From assembly GCF_023115465.1 (NCBI RefSeq), contig NZ_CP096034.1, positions 1,116,001 to 1,180,000 of the forward strand: a DNA stretch of 64,000 nt. Reading direction: 5' to 3'. Below, in pieces: positions 37,891 to 49,118 of this stretch. Position numbers and translations under genes: made by a program. The notes beneath the pieces are model-generated. The model was not told the DNA's origin. It did no database searches and was given only the letters and a program-made list of their open reading frames with translations. The first letter of the stretch is position 1, and each line of letters opens with the position of its first letter. The DNA is from Gottfriedia acidiceleris. GTDB taxonomy: Bacteria > Bacillota > Bacilli > Bacillales > Bacillaceae_G.

Positions 37891-38394
37891 TGTTGAAAAA
37901 CTACCTTGTCAATTAATTATCAAATTTTCGTGAAAGGAGTAGAGTGATGTTGATTTCCATTACAGGATGCTCGCTTTCCATGGGGCGAGATTCTTTAGCC
38001 TCCTCGGCAAGCCTGTGGGGTCTCAGCCTTCCCGCTTATCCCATAGGAGTCGAGCATCCCTCCATTCCAATCAACTTATTCATCTAAAAATGTCTGCAAT
38101 AAACCCTAATCAAATAGCCTTTCCTTAGAGTAATCTAACTTTAATCAGATTGTAGATCAATTAATATTGAACATTTATTAAACTAAACAATCGAATTTGT
38201 TTTCTAAAAAAAGCTTATAATATTTTTAACGTCTAAAAAAATCATTTCTATTGTTATTGAAATAATGAAATTGCTCAAACATATTAACATTTAAAATCAT
38301 TAAAAAATCATTCAAAAAATGCTAATTTTATCATTATTAAATGTTCATTTAAAGTCCGTTTTCCCTATTGACGTCTTTATATTTCAACACTCTG
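37891..38394 (+). repeat. Terminator-associated dispersed element, copy 3
   Basis: A 504-bp element with ends TGTTGAAA (37891) and TTTCAACA followed by CTCTG. The palindromic GC-rich core is at 37949-38075. It is flanked by an exact 30-bp direct repeat of the coxA terminator (37856-37885 and 38395-38424), which reads as a target-site duplication. No ORF codes for a mobility enzyme. The orientation relative to the upstream gene is the same as in the other two copies. Confidence 0.92.
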
Positions 38395-38433
38395 AAAAGG
38401 AAGAAGCTCTTGCTTCTTCCTTTTCAGAGTGTT
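38386..38433 (+). terminator. Duplicated terminator forming a long perfect palindrome after copy 3
   Basis: The right copy of the coxA terminator is extended on both sides (AACACTCTG / CAGAGTGTT) to give 22-base perfect arms with a TCTT loop. It would terminate anything transcribed out of the element, but there is little T run. Confidence 0.75.
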
Positions 38434-38538
38434 CAGTTTTAGGGACGGATTTCTACAAATTTAGGTACTTTTAGTTCTTAGAATAGTTAAATAATTCGTT
38501 TGATGAGGCTTATACAATATGGTAAAGTGATTTTTATA

Positions 38539-38563
38539 TTGACCAAAAGTTCGAAGTGGTCAA
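38539..38563. promoter_or_regulatory. Candidate TetR-family operator
   Basis: Perfect arms TTGACCA / TGGTCAA with an 11-base centre containing TTCGAA, located 31 bases before the TetR gene. The dyad is typical of autoregulated TetR repressors. Confidence 0.6.
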
Positions 38564-38594
38564 TTGGTTAATAATAGAATTTGAGGTGAGTTCT

Positions 38595-39167
38595 TTGAAA
38601 AAGCAAAAAATTTTACAAGCTGCCACAAAGTCATTTACTATTTTTGGCTATAAAGCAACTACAATGAGTCAAATCGCAAAACAGGCAAATGTTGGAAAGG
38701 GAACAATCTATACTTTCTTCAAAAATAAAGAAGAGTTGTTTGATGAAATCATCAATAATTTGATTAATGAAATGAAATTTTTAGCAGAACAATCTATTCG
38801 TGATGAAGATTCATTCATCGAAAAAGCACATAAAGGAATTGAAGTTTTTATTGACTTTCATAATGAACATGAATTAACAATAAAGTTGCTTCAGGAACAA
38901 AAAGAAATTGGAACGACTATAGTACACGATGCTTTAAAACGATTGAATCATTCAATCATTCTATACATACAGAAAAAAATTGAAGAGGCAATCGTAAAGA
39001 AAGAAATTGTTGAATGTGATCCCGAAATAACTGCTTTGGTAATGTTTCGACTTTATACAACACTTAAAATCGATTGGGAGAAAGAGCATGAAGCACTAAG
39101 TCCTAAAAAAATTACAGAGTTATTTAACTTTTATATCCTAAATGGTTTATCAAAAGGGCAGGATTAA
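38595..39167 (+). CDS. TetR/AcrR-family transcriptional regulator
   Basis: A 190-residue repressor. The N-terminal HTH (about 5-55) includes TMSQIAKQANVGKGTIYTFF and the FKNKEELF helix-4 motif. The C-terminal ligand domain is unassigned. GAGGTGAG precedes a TTG at 38595, which gives the normal family length; longer in-frame starts lack a site. A palindrome just upstream is a likely self-operator. It lies 24 bases before a GNAT gene, the probable co-regulated partner. The pair sits between coxA and bofC, an insertion relative to B. subtilis. Confidence 0.9.
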   Translation: MKKQKILQAATKSFTIFGYKATTMSQIAKQANVGKGTIYTFFKNKEELFDEIINNLINEMKFLAEQSIRDEDSFIEKAHKGIEVFIDFHNEHELTIKLLQEQKEIGTTIVHDALKRLNHSIILYIQKKIEEAIVKKEIVECDPEITALVMFRLYTTLKIDWEKEHEALSPKKITELFNFYILNGLSKGQD

Positions 39168-39191
39168 GGGTCAAGGGATTAGGAGGGAGAA

Positions 39192-39653
39192 ATGTTGATT
39201 TTTAAATTAGACAATAAAGACAAAAAAATGGCAAATTCAATTTTAAATGTACAGTTACCAGCATATAAGGTAGAGGCAAAGTTAATCAACTTTGAAGGAA
39301 TACCACAATTAAAGGACAATGTTGAAAGTATTAGAGATTCCAAAGAAATTTTTATTGGTTATGTGATTAATAATGATTTAAAAGGATTTTTGGCCTATTC
39401 AGAAGACGATAACGAATATCAAATATGTAGATTGGTAGTACATCCTAGTTGCTTTAAGCGGGGGATAGGAAGAAAATTAGTAAATTATTTTTTAAATGAA
39501 ATTGCCAAAAAGAAAAAGGTAATTGTTTCAACAGGTTCAAATAACCTACCAGCCATTAACTTATATAAAACTTCTGGTTTTAAATTTTATAGGAAAATTG
39601 AAGTGGCACCTAATTTTTTTATATCTCTATTTGAAAATACATCTGACCATTAA
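39192..39653 (+). CDS. GNAT-family N-acetyltransferase
   Basis: A 153-residue GNAT domain protein. The acetyl-CoA-binding motif A is RLVVHPSCFKRGIGRKLV (residues about 82-99), followed by a typical beta5-alpha4 segment NNLPAINLYKTSGFKFYR. The substrate is unknown. AGGAGGGAG precedes the ATG. It is in an operon with the TetR gene upstream and ends in its own terminator. Confidence 0.9.
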   Translation: MLIFKLDNKDKKMANSILNVQLPAYKVEAKLINFEGIPQLKDNVESIRDSKEIFIGYVINNDLKGFLAYSEDDNEYQICRLVVHPSCFKRGIGRKLVNYFLNEIAKKKKVIVSTGSNNLPAINLYKTSGFKFYRKIEVAPNFFISLFENTSDH

Positions 39654-39705
39654 AGATAAAATAAAAATGTAAAAAAATGAGGATCAAAAGCTTTCTTCCC
39701 CCTTT

Positions 39706-39732
39706 CCTAAAGACAACTCTTTAGGTTTTTTT
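39706..39732 (+). terminator. Intrinsic terminator after the TetR-GNAT pair
   Basis: Arms CCTAAAGA / TCTTTAGG with loop CAAC and seven T. Confidence 0.92.
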
Positions 39733-39846
39733 GTTTAAAAGATTAATGCCCATTTACATATAAAAATTTTAAACAGCTGGATAAAGATAAAAGGAATGGT
39801 CAAACTAAAAAAGCTTGTATAATTGTGTCTAAAGGAGTGGATGTTT

Positions 39847-40356
39847 GTGAAAAAGTTCATTTTAATATTTGTTTGTTTACTAGCTTTATTAATACCGGCA
39901 CAAACTGAAACATTGGCAGCTCATAATGATATTCATCATAGTTCGAACAAAAAGGGGATTACAATCATTTTACATAAAGTATATATAAACGGTGAAGTGA
40001 TTGAGGAAATTTATATTAATCAACATAAAACCCTAGGTCAAGTCAAAAAAGAATTTAAGGGTTGGAAAGTCATAGAAGAAAATGATGATCAAATCGTATT
40101 AATGAAAAAAATAAATGATCTTTCACCTACTTTAAAGTCGAAAGGATATTTAGGAATAAATTCAAATGGAGTTTTGAATTTATATATTGGAGCGCCAAGT
40201 GGTAATAATATTATTGAATCTTTTTTTCAAATAGATACGAATAAACTAGAAGTAAATAAACAAAAGCAACTTGAGAAAGGGATTAAAATTTCCACTAAAT
40301 ATCATTACGATTATCTATTACATTACTTAAAAGAGTATGAAAGAATTGTAAATTGA
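39847..40356 (+). CDS. bofC: BofC, forespore checkpoint protein for pro-sigma-K processing
   Basis: Exported forespore protein that moderates the SpoIVB signal controlling SpoIVFB. The 169 residues have a signal peptide (KKFILIFVCLLALLIPAQ, cleavage near AAHN) and BofC features: KITIILHKVYINGEVIEE-like N-domain and DLSPTLKSKGYLGINSNG, IIESFFQID and LEKGIKI in the C-domain. An ATG at 39841 is only 3 bases from GGAG, so GTG 39847 at 9 bases is preferred and gives the B. subtilis length. It acts in the same pathway as spoIVFAB at 20.7-22.3 kb. Confidence 0.88.
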   Translation: MKKFILIFVCLLALLIPAQTETLAAHNDIHHSSNKKGITIILHKVYINGEVIEEIYINQHKTLGQVKKEFKGWKVIEENDDQIVLMKKINDLSPTLKSKGYLGINSNGVLNLYIGAPSGNNIIESFFQIDTNKLEVNKQKQLEKGIKISTKYHYDYLLHYLKEYERIVN

Positions 40357-40388
40357 ATTTAAATTGGTAACGACTATCTAAAATTTTA

Positions 40389-40430
40389 AAAAAATCCACA
40401 ATGGTGATTTATTTTCATTGTGGATTTTTT
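40389..40430. terminator. Bidirectional terminator between bofC and the RimJ-type GNAT gene
   Basis: Arms AAATCCACAATG / CATTGTGGATTT with an A tract before and a T tract after, between convergent genes; it overlaps the GNAT 3' end. Confidence 0.88.
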
Positions 40431-41026
40431 GTATTGTTATGGTTCAAGTTATTTTTTCTATTTAGAATCTCCTTTTCCGGGGCCCTTTCCCATTCACTTC
40501 GCAAAATTGAATAAACATAAGTATCATGGGCAGTACTTCCTTGTATTAAATACTGGCGTAGTAGACCTTCATTTGTAAATCCTATTTTTTCAAGAAGTTT
40601 TTGAGAAGGGAGATTTTCTGGATAAACGATTGCTCCAATTCGATTTAGTTGAAGAATATCAAATCCATATGATAATAATGCTTTTAAAGCCTCTGACGCA
40701 AAACCTTTTCTCCAATAGTCTGGGTGTAGCTCATAGCCAACTTCGGCTCTTTTGTTTCGTTGTTGGTAGGCATTAAATCCACATGTTCCGATTAATTTGT
40801 TTGTTTCATTATCAATCATTCCCCAACGGATGCCGTTGTGCGTCTCATACATTTCTCTAAAATAATGAATTAAGTCCAATACTTCACTACTATTTTTTAG
40901 TGCATCGAGTCCATAATATTTGGTGACATCTTCTCTTGATAAAATATTGAACATTCGATTAAGATCAGTGACTTTAATTTCTCTTAAATAAAGTCTTTCT
41001 GTAGTTAGAATTGGAAACATGTCCAA
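40415..41026 (-). CDS. RimJ/RimL-type GNAT acetyltransferase
   Basis: The 203 residues begin LTTERLYLREIKVTDLN, the hallmark of the RimJ/RimL branch, with motif A YWRKGFASEALKALL and ENLPSQKLLEKIGFTNEGLL. The substrate could be an N-terminal protein amine or a small molecule; it is not determinable here. The first codon is TTG, 9 bases after GGGAGG on the minus strand; the ATG two codons later is too far for that site. The C-terminus is N/K-rich. Confidence 0.9.
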   Translation of the reverse strand: MDMFPILTTERLYLREIKVTDLNRMFNILSREDVTKYYGLDALKNSSEVLDLIHYFREMYETHNGIRWGMIDNETNKLIGTCGFNAYQQRNKRAEVGYELHPDYWRKGFASEALKALLSYGFDILQLNRIGAIVYPENLPSQKLLEKIGFTNEGLLRQYLIQGSTAHDTYVYSILRSEWERAPEKEILNRKNNLNHNNTKNPQ

Positions 41027-41177
41027 ATTGAATAGCCTCCCTTTGGATTTTCTTATGTATCGAGCTTTTTAAATTTTGCTAAATTATTTAGCCATTTTTA
41101 TATGAACTTTTTAATTAAATTGTATGTATAAAATTTTTATTTTCGACAGCCGACTATTTTTTTCCTTCTTCTTTCTA

Positions 41178-41186
41178 TGGTACAAT
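41178..41186 (+). promoter_or_regulatory. Candidate extended -10 promoter of ruvAB
   Basis: TGGTACAAT fits TGnTATAAT in five of six -10 positions, 29 bases before ruvA. No -35 or LexA box is seen nearby. Confidence 0.45.
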
Positions 41187-41214
41187 GGAATACATGTAAA
41201 AAGGGGAGAAAACC

Positions 41215-41832
41215 ATGTACGAATACATAATTGGAAAGATAGAATGGGTTGGACCAGAATATATTGTAATTGATCATAACGGAATGGGCTATCAATTATT
41301 TACACCTAATCCGTATGTTTTTAGACCTTCAAATGAAATCTTAAAAGTTTATACTCATCATTATGTAAGAGAAGATGTTATGATGTTATATGGTTTTAAA
41401 ACACTAGATGAACGTACTTTATTTCAAAAATTGTTAAGTGTGTCAGGAATCGGTCCTAAAGGTGCCTTGGCAATTGTTGCGACTGGAGAGCCAAATCAAA
41501 TTGTTCATGCGATAGAAGAAGAGGACGAAGTATTTTTAACAAAATTTCCTGGTGTTGGTAAAAAGACAGCAAGACAGATGATCCTTGATTTGAAAGGTAA
41601 ACTTGAAAAAGTCTTTGGAGCAGTTCAAGTCGATTTATTTACTGACCTAGATGCTATTGAAGAGAAAGAAAGTGCAGCATCTTCATTAGATGATGCAATT
41701 GAAGCTTTAAAAGCATTAGGCTATGCAGAAAAAGAAGTTAAAAAGATCGTACCGTTATTGAAGAATGAAAAACTTTCAACTGATGAATATATTAAAAAAG
41801 CACTTCAATTACTATTGCAAGCTAAGAGGTGA
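41215..41832 (+). CDS. ruvA: Holliday junction helicase subunit RuvA
   Basis: Tetrameric junction-binding protein that loads RuvB. The 205 residues start [20 protein letters not shown] and include two helix-hairpin-helix motifs ([14 protein letters not shown] and [16 protein letters not shown]) and a C-terminal RuvB-binding domain (about 155-205). GGGGAG precedes the ATG. ruvB starts 5 bases after the stop. Confidence 0.98.
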   Translation: MYEYIIGKIEWVGPEYIVIDHNGMGYQLFTPNPYVFRPSNEILKVYTHHYVREDVMMLYGFKTLDERTLFQKLLSVSGIGPKGALAIVATGEPNQIVHAIEEEDEVFLTKFPGVGKKTARQMILDLKGKLEKVFGAVQVDLFTDLDAIEEKESAASSLDDAIEALKALGYAEKEVKKIVPLLKNEKLSTDEYIKKALQLLLQAKR

Positions 41833-41837
41833 TGAAA

Positions 41838-42839
41838 ATGGATGACCGAATTTTATCAAGTGAAAGTAGTGGCGAGGAATTTGATCAAGAGCTTTCACTA
41901 AGGCCTCAATCATTAAGGGAATATATAGGGCAAGATAAAGTTAAAAAGAATTTGCAAGTTTTTATTGAAGCTGCAAAAATGCGAAATGAGTCTTTAGATC
42001 ATGTTCTATTATACGGTCCTCCTGGTTTAGGTAAAACCACTTTAGCAGCGATTATTGCGAATGAACTAGGTGTTGGATTCAAAACAACTTCAGGACCAGC
42101 GATTGAACGCCCTGGAGATTTAGCAGCTATTTTGACTTCACTTCAACCAGGTGATGTATTATTTATTGATGAAATTCACCGGCTGCCTCGAACAGTGGAG
42201 GAAGTACTTTACCCAGCAATGGAAGACTTTTTCTTTGATATCGTAATTGGCAAGGATGCAACTGCTAGGTCGGTAAGAATAGATTTACCACCATTTACAT
42301 TAATAGGTGCAACAACTAGAGCAGGTCTCCTTTCTTCACCACTTAGAGATCGTTTTGGAGTATTAAATCGCTTAGAATTTTATACAGTTGAACAGCTGGC
42401 ATTGATCGTTAAAAGAACAGCAGAGTTATTTGGAATGGAAATCGAAAATGACGCTGCTTTAGAAGTAGCTAGAAGGTCTCGAGGTACACCTCGAATTGCA
42501 AACCGATTATTACGAAGAGTTAGAGATTTTGCACAAGTTCAAGGAAGTGAAATCATTACTTTTGCCATTGCTAAAGACTCTTTAATTCAAATGCAGGTAG
42601 ATGAAGCAGGTCTAGACCATATCGACCATAAATTGTTACTAGCTATTATTGAGCGATTTAAAGGCGGACCTGTTGGGGTTGATACAATTGCAGCTTCGAT
42701 CGGTGAAGAGTCACAAACAATTGAAGATGTATATGAGCCATACTTACTTCAAATTGGATTTCTTCAGCGGACTCCAAGGGGACGAATTGTTACTGATTTA
42801 ACATACAAACATTTCGGGTTGCAGGTGCCGGAGCAATGA
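41838..42839 (+). CDS. ruvB: Holliday junction branch-migration ATPase RuvB
   Basis: AAA+ motor of branch migration. The 333 residues show Walker [13 protein letters not shown], Walker B LFIDEIHR, sensor 1 GATTRAG and arginine finger SPLRDRFG. Upstream in-frame GTG and ATG codons exist, but AAGAGGTGAT lies best for ATG 41838, giving [10 protein letters not shown], as in B. subtilis. It overlaps the next gene by 4 bases. Confidence 0.98.
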   Translation: MDDRILSSESSGEEFDQELSLRPQSLREYIGQDKVKKNLQVFIEAAKMRNESLDHVLLYGPPGLGKTTLAAIIANELGVGFKTTSGPAIERPGDLAAILTSLQPGDVLFIDEIHRLPRTVEEVLYPAMEDFFFDIVIGKDATARSVRIDLPPFTLIGATTRAGLLSSPLRDRFGVLNRLEFYTVEQLALIVKRTAELFGMEIENDAALEVARRSRGTPRIANRLLRRVRDFAQVQGSEIITFAIAKDSLIQMQVDEAGLDHIDHKLLLAIIERFKGGPVGVDTIAASIGEESQTIEDVYEPYLLQIGFLQRTPRGRIVTDLTYKHFGLQVPEQ

Positions 42840-43033
42840 TTGATTTGTCAAAAATTTTAATAACGGTAGGAATTATCTTATTAGTTGTTGGGTTGTTTAT
42901 TCGATTTGTAGGGAAACTTCCAGGCGATATTTTTATAAAAAAAGGAAATGTATCGTTTTACTTTCCGATTGTAACATGTATTATCATAAGTATTTTACTT
43001 TCACTTATTTTTTCACTATTTGGGAGAAAATAA
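42836..43033 (+). CDS. DUF2905-family small membrane protein
   Basis: A 65-residue protein with two membrane helices (about 7-25 and 43-60) around a conserved [20 protein letters not shown]-like loop (here [20 protein letters not shown]). It matches the DUF2905 family, often found next to ruvB. Its ATG overlaps the ruvB stop by 4 bases, so it is translationally coupled. No function is known to me. Confidence 0.85.
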   Translation: MIDLSKILITVGIILLVVGLFIRFVGKLPGDIFIKKGNVSFYFPIVTCIIISILLSLIFSLFGRK

Positions 43034-43120
43034 ATGAGTAGGAATAAATAGAGTTTGGAAAAGGGAATATTGGATAACCTCCCTTTGTCCTTACTCCTGA
43101 AATTTATGAGGTGTAAAGAG

Positions 43121-45309
<2,189 letters not shown>

Positions 45310-45336
45310 AATTTACATATTGAAAGGAAGATTAAG

Positions 45337-45609
45337 ATGGGTAATGGTTTAATGGGGATTTTACCTCTAATATTAATGTTCATAGTTTTCTACTTCTTAC
45401 TAATCCGTCCACAACAAAAGCGTCAAAAGCAAACAGCTACTATGCAAGCTGGAATTAGCAAAGGCGATATGGTTGTAACAATCGGTGGATTACACGGTAT
45501 AGTTGATGCTGTTAACGAAGAAAATAATACAATTACATTAAAAACTACTGATGGATCACGTATGGTATTTGAAAAAAGCGCAATTCGTGAAACAAGAACA
45601 CAAGCTTAA
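45337..45609 (+). CDS. yajC: Preprotein translocase accessory subunit YajC
   Basis: A 90-residue protein with one N-terminal membrane helix (LMGILPLILMFIVFYFLL) followed by IRPQQKRQKQ and the VVTIGGLHGIVDAV beta domain typical of YajC. It associates with SecDF, encoded at 49214. GAAAGGAAG precedes the ATG. A terminator follows. Confidence 0.96.
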   Translation: MGNGLMGILPLILMFIVFYFLLIRPQQKRQKQTATMQAGISKGDMVVTIGGLHGIVDAVNEENNTITLKTTDGSRMVFEKSAIRETRTQA

Positions 45610-45631
45610 TTTTTAATTTATTGTATCTTAA

Positions 45632-45668
45632 GAAACGCTAGTTCCAATTTGGAAACTAGCGTTTTGTT
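45632..45668 (+). terminator. Intrinsic terminator after yajC
   Basis: Arms AAACGCTAGTTCC / GGAAACTAGCGTTT (small bulge) with a short T run. Confidence 0.85.
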
Positions 45669-45735
45669 TATTTTGCAAGAAATTTAAATTAAGTCTTAAG
45701 TGGAAAAACTCAAAATAAGTTGATGATCAGACTAA

Positions 45736-46119
45736 TTATTTATTATAAGATTTATTACTTGCAGCATTCACTCCAAAAATTGACCCTAACATACAAACAC
45801 CTAAGAAAATACCATGATACATTATTTGTTCCTGTGAAAAAGTTCTGTCATAACCAAGAAACTGTACAAAAAATACAAAAATAGAATACGCTCCACTCGT
45901 TAATAATCCAAGAATCCAACCCTTTTCTTTCCCTTTCGCTCCTGTTACAAAACCGCCAATTAACATAACGATAAATGATAGGATCAGAGTTGTAGTTGTG
46001 ACACTTGCTTCTGTAAGTGAAGTTAGTTTAAGTAATAATGATAAAATCAAACTAATTGACAATACTAATAATAGAATAGTTAAAAAGCCAAAAGAGACAG
46101 CTACAGCTGTTTTTTTCAT
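45736..46119 (-). CDS. yrzE: TIGR04086-family membrane protein (YrzE-like)
   Basis: A 127-residue protein with four membrane helices, which occupies the YrzE position between yajC and yrbG. Glycines in MLIGGFVTGAKGKEKGWILG and a short N-rich tail are typical. The function is unknown. The minus-strand ATG follows AAGGGGGAA. Confidence 0.82.
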   Translation of the reverse strand: MKKTAVAVSFGFLTILLLVLSISLILSLLLKLTSLTEASVTTTTLILSFIVMLIGGFVTGAKGKEKGWILGLLTSGAYSIFVFFVQFLGYDRTFSQEQIMYHGIFLGVCMLGSIFGVNAASNKSYNK

Positions 46120-46342
46120 TCATATTCCCCCTTGTACACTCTTTTAATACAAGCATATTCATGAGATGAATTTTTAGAATACTTATAGGGCAATTACAAA
46201 TAGTAAAATTATGAACAAAATTCTACCATTATTTTCTTTATGGATAATTAGTTGGATTTGGACTTATATTTACAGGTATTAAGTGCTAGCTTAAGAACAT
46301 GTTTTTTATAATCAACAAGTTTTGGATGTGAGGGTAAGTAAA

Positions 46343-46993
46343 ATGGAATTAGGTTCTATGACGATTCGTACCATTTTAATCTATTTAATTATTGCATTTT
46401 TCTTTCGTTTAATGGGTAAGAGAGAAATAGGAGAGTTAAGTTTATTAGATTTAGTCGTTTACATATTATTAACTGAGATTGCAGCCATCGGTATCGAAAA
46501 CCATGATGATCCGATCATAAAAGTGATTTATCCAATGTTTTTAATTGTAGTTATCCAAATAATTTTTTCTCTAATTTCGCTAAAAAGTGTTAAATTTAGA
46601 AAAATATTAGATGGACATCCTGTATTAATCATTAGTAAAGGTAAAGTCTTAGAGAAAGAGATGAAAAAACAGAGATATACGTTTGACGACCTATTACTCC
46701 AACTAAGAGAGAAGGATATTGGGGATGTAAGGGATGTTGATTATGCACTACTAGAGCCTACAGGAAAATTATCAATATTTAAAAAGGAAATAAACGGTGA
46801 TATAAATTATAGTTCGCTCACATTTCCATTAATATTAGATGGTATCGTACAAGAAGATAATTTAAATCAGTATCATAAAGATAAAAAATGGTTATTAGAA
46901 CAGTTAAAAAAACATGGTTATGATGAATTTAAACAAGTATCTTATTGTAGCTTACGAGGCGAAGAAATATTTTTCGATAAGAAAGACGAGTAA
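46343..46993 (+). CDS. yrbG: DUF421/YetF-family membrane protein (YrbG-like)
   Basis: A 216-residue protein with about three N-terminal membrane helices, the family motif FRLMGKREIGELSLLDLVV and a cytoplasmic C-terminal domain with DDLLLQLREKDIGDVRDVDYA. YetF relatives occur in spore germinant receptor-associated complexes, but the role of this paralogue is unknown. The frame extends upstream to a TTG at 46322; ATG 46343 has GAGGG eight bases before it and is preferred. Confidence 0.85.
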   Translation: MELGSMTIRTILIYLIIAFFFRLMGKREIGELSLLDLVVYILLTEIAAIGIENHDDPIIKVIYPMFLIVVIQIIFSLISLKSVKFRKILDGHPVLIISKGKVLEKEMKKQRYTFDDLLLQLREKDIGDVRDVDYALLEPTGKLSIFKKEINGDINYSSLTFPLILDGIVQEDNLNQYHKDKKWLLEQLKKHGYDEFKQVSYCSLRGEEIFFDKKDE

Positions 46994-47061
46994 TTGCAGT
47001 ATCTAGAGAAATCAGTACCCTGCAGTGGAAATAAACTAACATAGATAGAGAAGCAAATAAT

Positions 47062-47099
47062 TAAACCACAGAGTACATTAATTACTTTGTGGTTTTGTT
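47062..47099. terminator. Bidirectional terminator between yrbG and spoVB
   Basis: Arms AAACCACAGAGTA / TACTTTGTGGTTT (one wobble) with A and T tracts on either side. Confidence 0.8.
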
Positions 47100-47119
47100 A
47101 TGGTCTATTCTATTGTCAA

Positions 47120-48676
47120 TTATCTTGTAATTAGCTTTTTAAAGAATGGGATTCGGATGATCTCATCTTTCTTAACTAGGTTAAATAATAGAATTAATAA
47201 AATATACATTAATGTAACAACAGAAATACTTGCTAGGGTTTGTACTAATAATGAAGATGAAAAAACTACATATTCTTTGATGAATTTTCCGACATAAATA
47301 CAAATTCCTAAAATGATTAGACAATAAACATAATCCTTAACAAAAATTGAAAAGTTGATAGCCTTTAATACAGTGAAATAGTGAAGGACTGTTATTGTTA
47401 CAATACTAATATTCATAGCTAAAGCAACACCGTTAATACCGAACTTTGGATTTGTAGCTAGTAATAAAATACTAGCGATTTTAACGACTGAACCGACAAA
47501 GCTATTAATCATAGCTGAATTTGCAAGATTAAGTGCCTGCAATACAGCTTGTAGTGGTCCTTGGAAATAGTAAAAAATAAAGCAAGGTGCTAAAAGTAAT
47601 ATAAAATTTGTAGCTTGGTCACTTTTGTACATTAGTGTTAAAATCGGTGAGGCAAAGACGTATAAAATGACAACAGACCAACCACCAGCAATCATTGAGT
47701 ACCGAAGTGCTTGCTGCAATCTTCTTTCAACAGTTATACGATCTTTTTTGGCCATTGCTTCACTAATCGCTGGCACAAGTGAAGTAGATAGTGCATAAGT
47801 AATAAACGCTGGTAAAAGTAATAGAGGTAAAGCGTATCCTGCAAGTAAACCATATTGCTTAGTTGCAACTGCTGCTGTTACCCCTGCAATCGCTAAACTT
47901 TGTGAAACAACGATTGGTTCTAAAAACATTGAAATTGAACCAATTAAGCGACTTCCAGTTGTTGGTAATGCGATACTTAATAGATCACTAAGCGTCTTTC
48001 TTCCATCTTTAATATTGTTCTTAAATCCAGAAATGAACTTTGCATTTTTTTCTTTCTTAAAAACATAAAGCATATAAATTAATGAAGCTAATTCTCCTAA
48101 TACAGAAGAGATAATGGCGCCACTAGCGGCAAATTCAACTCCATATGGTAAAAAAGTTTTAGTACAAACTGCAACTAGTACTATACGAACAACTTGTTCA
48201 ATAACTTGGGAAAAGGATGAAGGGCGCATATTCTGTACGCCTTGAAAATATCCTCGTAAAACTGATGAGATTGCGATAATTGGAACAACTGGAGCGATGG
48301 CAATTAATGGGTACATAGTCCTTGCATCCGTCAATAAGTTTTTAGCGATGAAAGGGGATAAAAAGATCATTGCTGTTGTAAAAATAATACTTAATATGCC
48401 AGTTATTGACATCGAAACAGCTAAAATCTTTTTTATCCGATCTTGTCTATTTTGTGCAACTGCTTCTGCAATTAATTTTGAGATGGCAATCGGAAGGCCG
48501 AGCTGTGTAAGCGTCATGACCAAAAATAGTGTCGGGACTGCCATCATAAATAATCCTACGCCTTCTTCACCCATTATTCTTGCAACAACAATACGATTAA
48601 AAAATCCTAATATTCTTGTGATGAGCCCTGCAATAAGTAAAAAAAACGTTCCTCTTAAAAACGTTTGCTTTGTCAT
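47120..48676 (-). CDS. spoVB: Stage V sporulation protein B, MOP-superfamily flippase
   Basis: Polytopic protein of the MATE/MOP exporter superfamily needed for cortex peptidoglycan synthesis, probably moving lipid-linked precursor. The 518 residues equal the B. subtilis length, with about 14 helices. The start MTKQTFLRGTFFLLIAG and GEEGVGLFMMAVPTLFL match SpoVB. The frame is open 24 codons upstream, but AAGGTGG precedes ATG 48676. It is divergent from comN-secDF. Confidence 0.96.
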   Translation of the reverse strand: MTKQTFLRGTFFLLIAGLITRILGFFNRIVVARIMGEEGVGLFMMAVPTLFLVMTLTQLGLPIAISKLIAEAVAQNRQDRIKKILAVSMSITGILSIIFTTAMIFLSPFIAKNLLTDARTMYPLIAIAPVVPIIAISSVLRGYFQGVQNMRPSSFSQVIEQVVRIVLVAVCTKTFLPYGVEFAASGAIISSVLGELASLIYMLYVFKKEKNAKFISGFKNNIKDGRKTLSDLLSIALPTTGSRLIGSISMFLEPIVVSQSLAIAGVTAAVATKQYGLLAGYALPLLLLPAFITYALSTSLVPAISEAMAKKDRITVERRLQQALRYSMIAGGWSVVILYVFASPILTLMYKSDQATNFILLLAPCFIFYYFQGPLQAVLQALNLANSAMINSFVGSVVKIASILLLATNPKFGINGVALAMNISIVTITVLHYFTVLKAINFSIFVKDYVYCLIILGICIYVGKFIKEYVVFSSSLLVQTLASISVVTLMYILLILLFNLVKKDEIIRIPFFKKLITR

Positions 48677-48719
48677 TACTTTTACCACCTTCTCAAACAG
48701 CCTAGAATGATTTACAATT

Positions 48720-48751
48720 ATATATATGCTAGAAATGTAGGCAAGCATGAC
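48720..48751 (-). promoter_or_regulatory. Candidate sigma-E promoter of spoVB
   Basis: On the minus strand GTCATG and CATATATAT are separated by about 17 bases. spoVB is a sigma-E gene in B. subtilis. Confidence 0.45.
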
Positions 48752-48832
48752 AAGTTAGTTCAACATCTAGGAAATGAATGTGAAGATCTAAAATCATTTT
48801 TCTAAAAATACAGAAAATTAGGGGGGAAGAGT

Positions 48833-49111
48833 ATGTCGACTTTTCATCAACAAGCTGCAGAATTTAAACCACAGCTACAGGTAGTAATTGAAAGTAAACT
48901 GGATGAATTTAGAATGCTTGGATTCGATACTGTCAGTGAGGATGACTTATGGGAATGCCTCGAAAGAACTTTATGGCGAAAGAAAGAGGACGAACCAAAG
49001 CTTTTTCAACTGGTAGAAGACATACTCTCTTTAACTGTAAACGATTATATGAATTATATTCGAATCGAAGCATTTAAATCACCTACTTGGCAGTTTGGGG
49101 AGTCAGTTTAA
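48833..49111 (+). CDS. comN: ComN-family post-transcriptional regulator
   Basis: A 92-residue helical protein matching ComN/YrzD, which in B. subtilis influences comE mRNA and interacts with DivIVA. Conserved features include LDEFRMLGFDTVSEDDLWE and LSLTVNDYMNYIRIEAFK. The ATG follows GGGGGGAAG. It lies between spoVB and secDF, as expected. comC is missing from its usual place (14.1-15.0 kb), so a competence role here is uncertain. Confidence 0.88.
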   Translation: MSTFHQQAAEFKPQLQVVIESKLDEFRMLGFDTVSEDDLWECLERTLWRKKEDEPKLFQLVEDILSLTVNDYMNYIRIEAFKSPTWQFGESV

Positions 49112-49118
49112 CCATTAA

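Noticed and set aside
37064-40356. Prophage or genomic-island boundary in the coxA-bofC segment
   Set aside because: No integrase, tRNA target, att repeats or phage genes are seen; only one TetR-GNAT pair and a repeat copy are added.
48297-48710. Plus-strand 137-codon ORF opposite spoVB
   Set aside because: Antisense to a membrane protein gene, no binding site, no recognisable domain.
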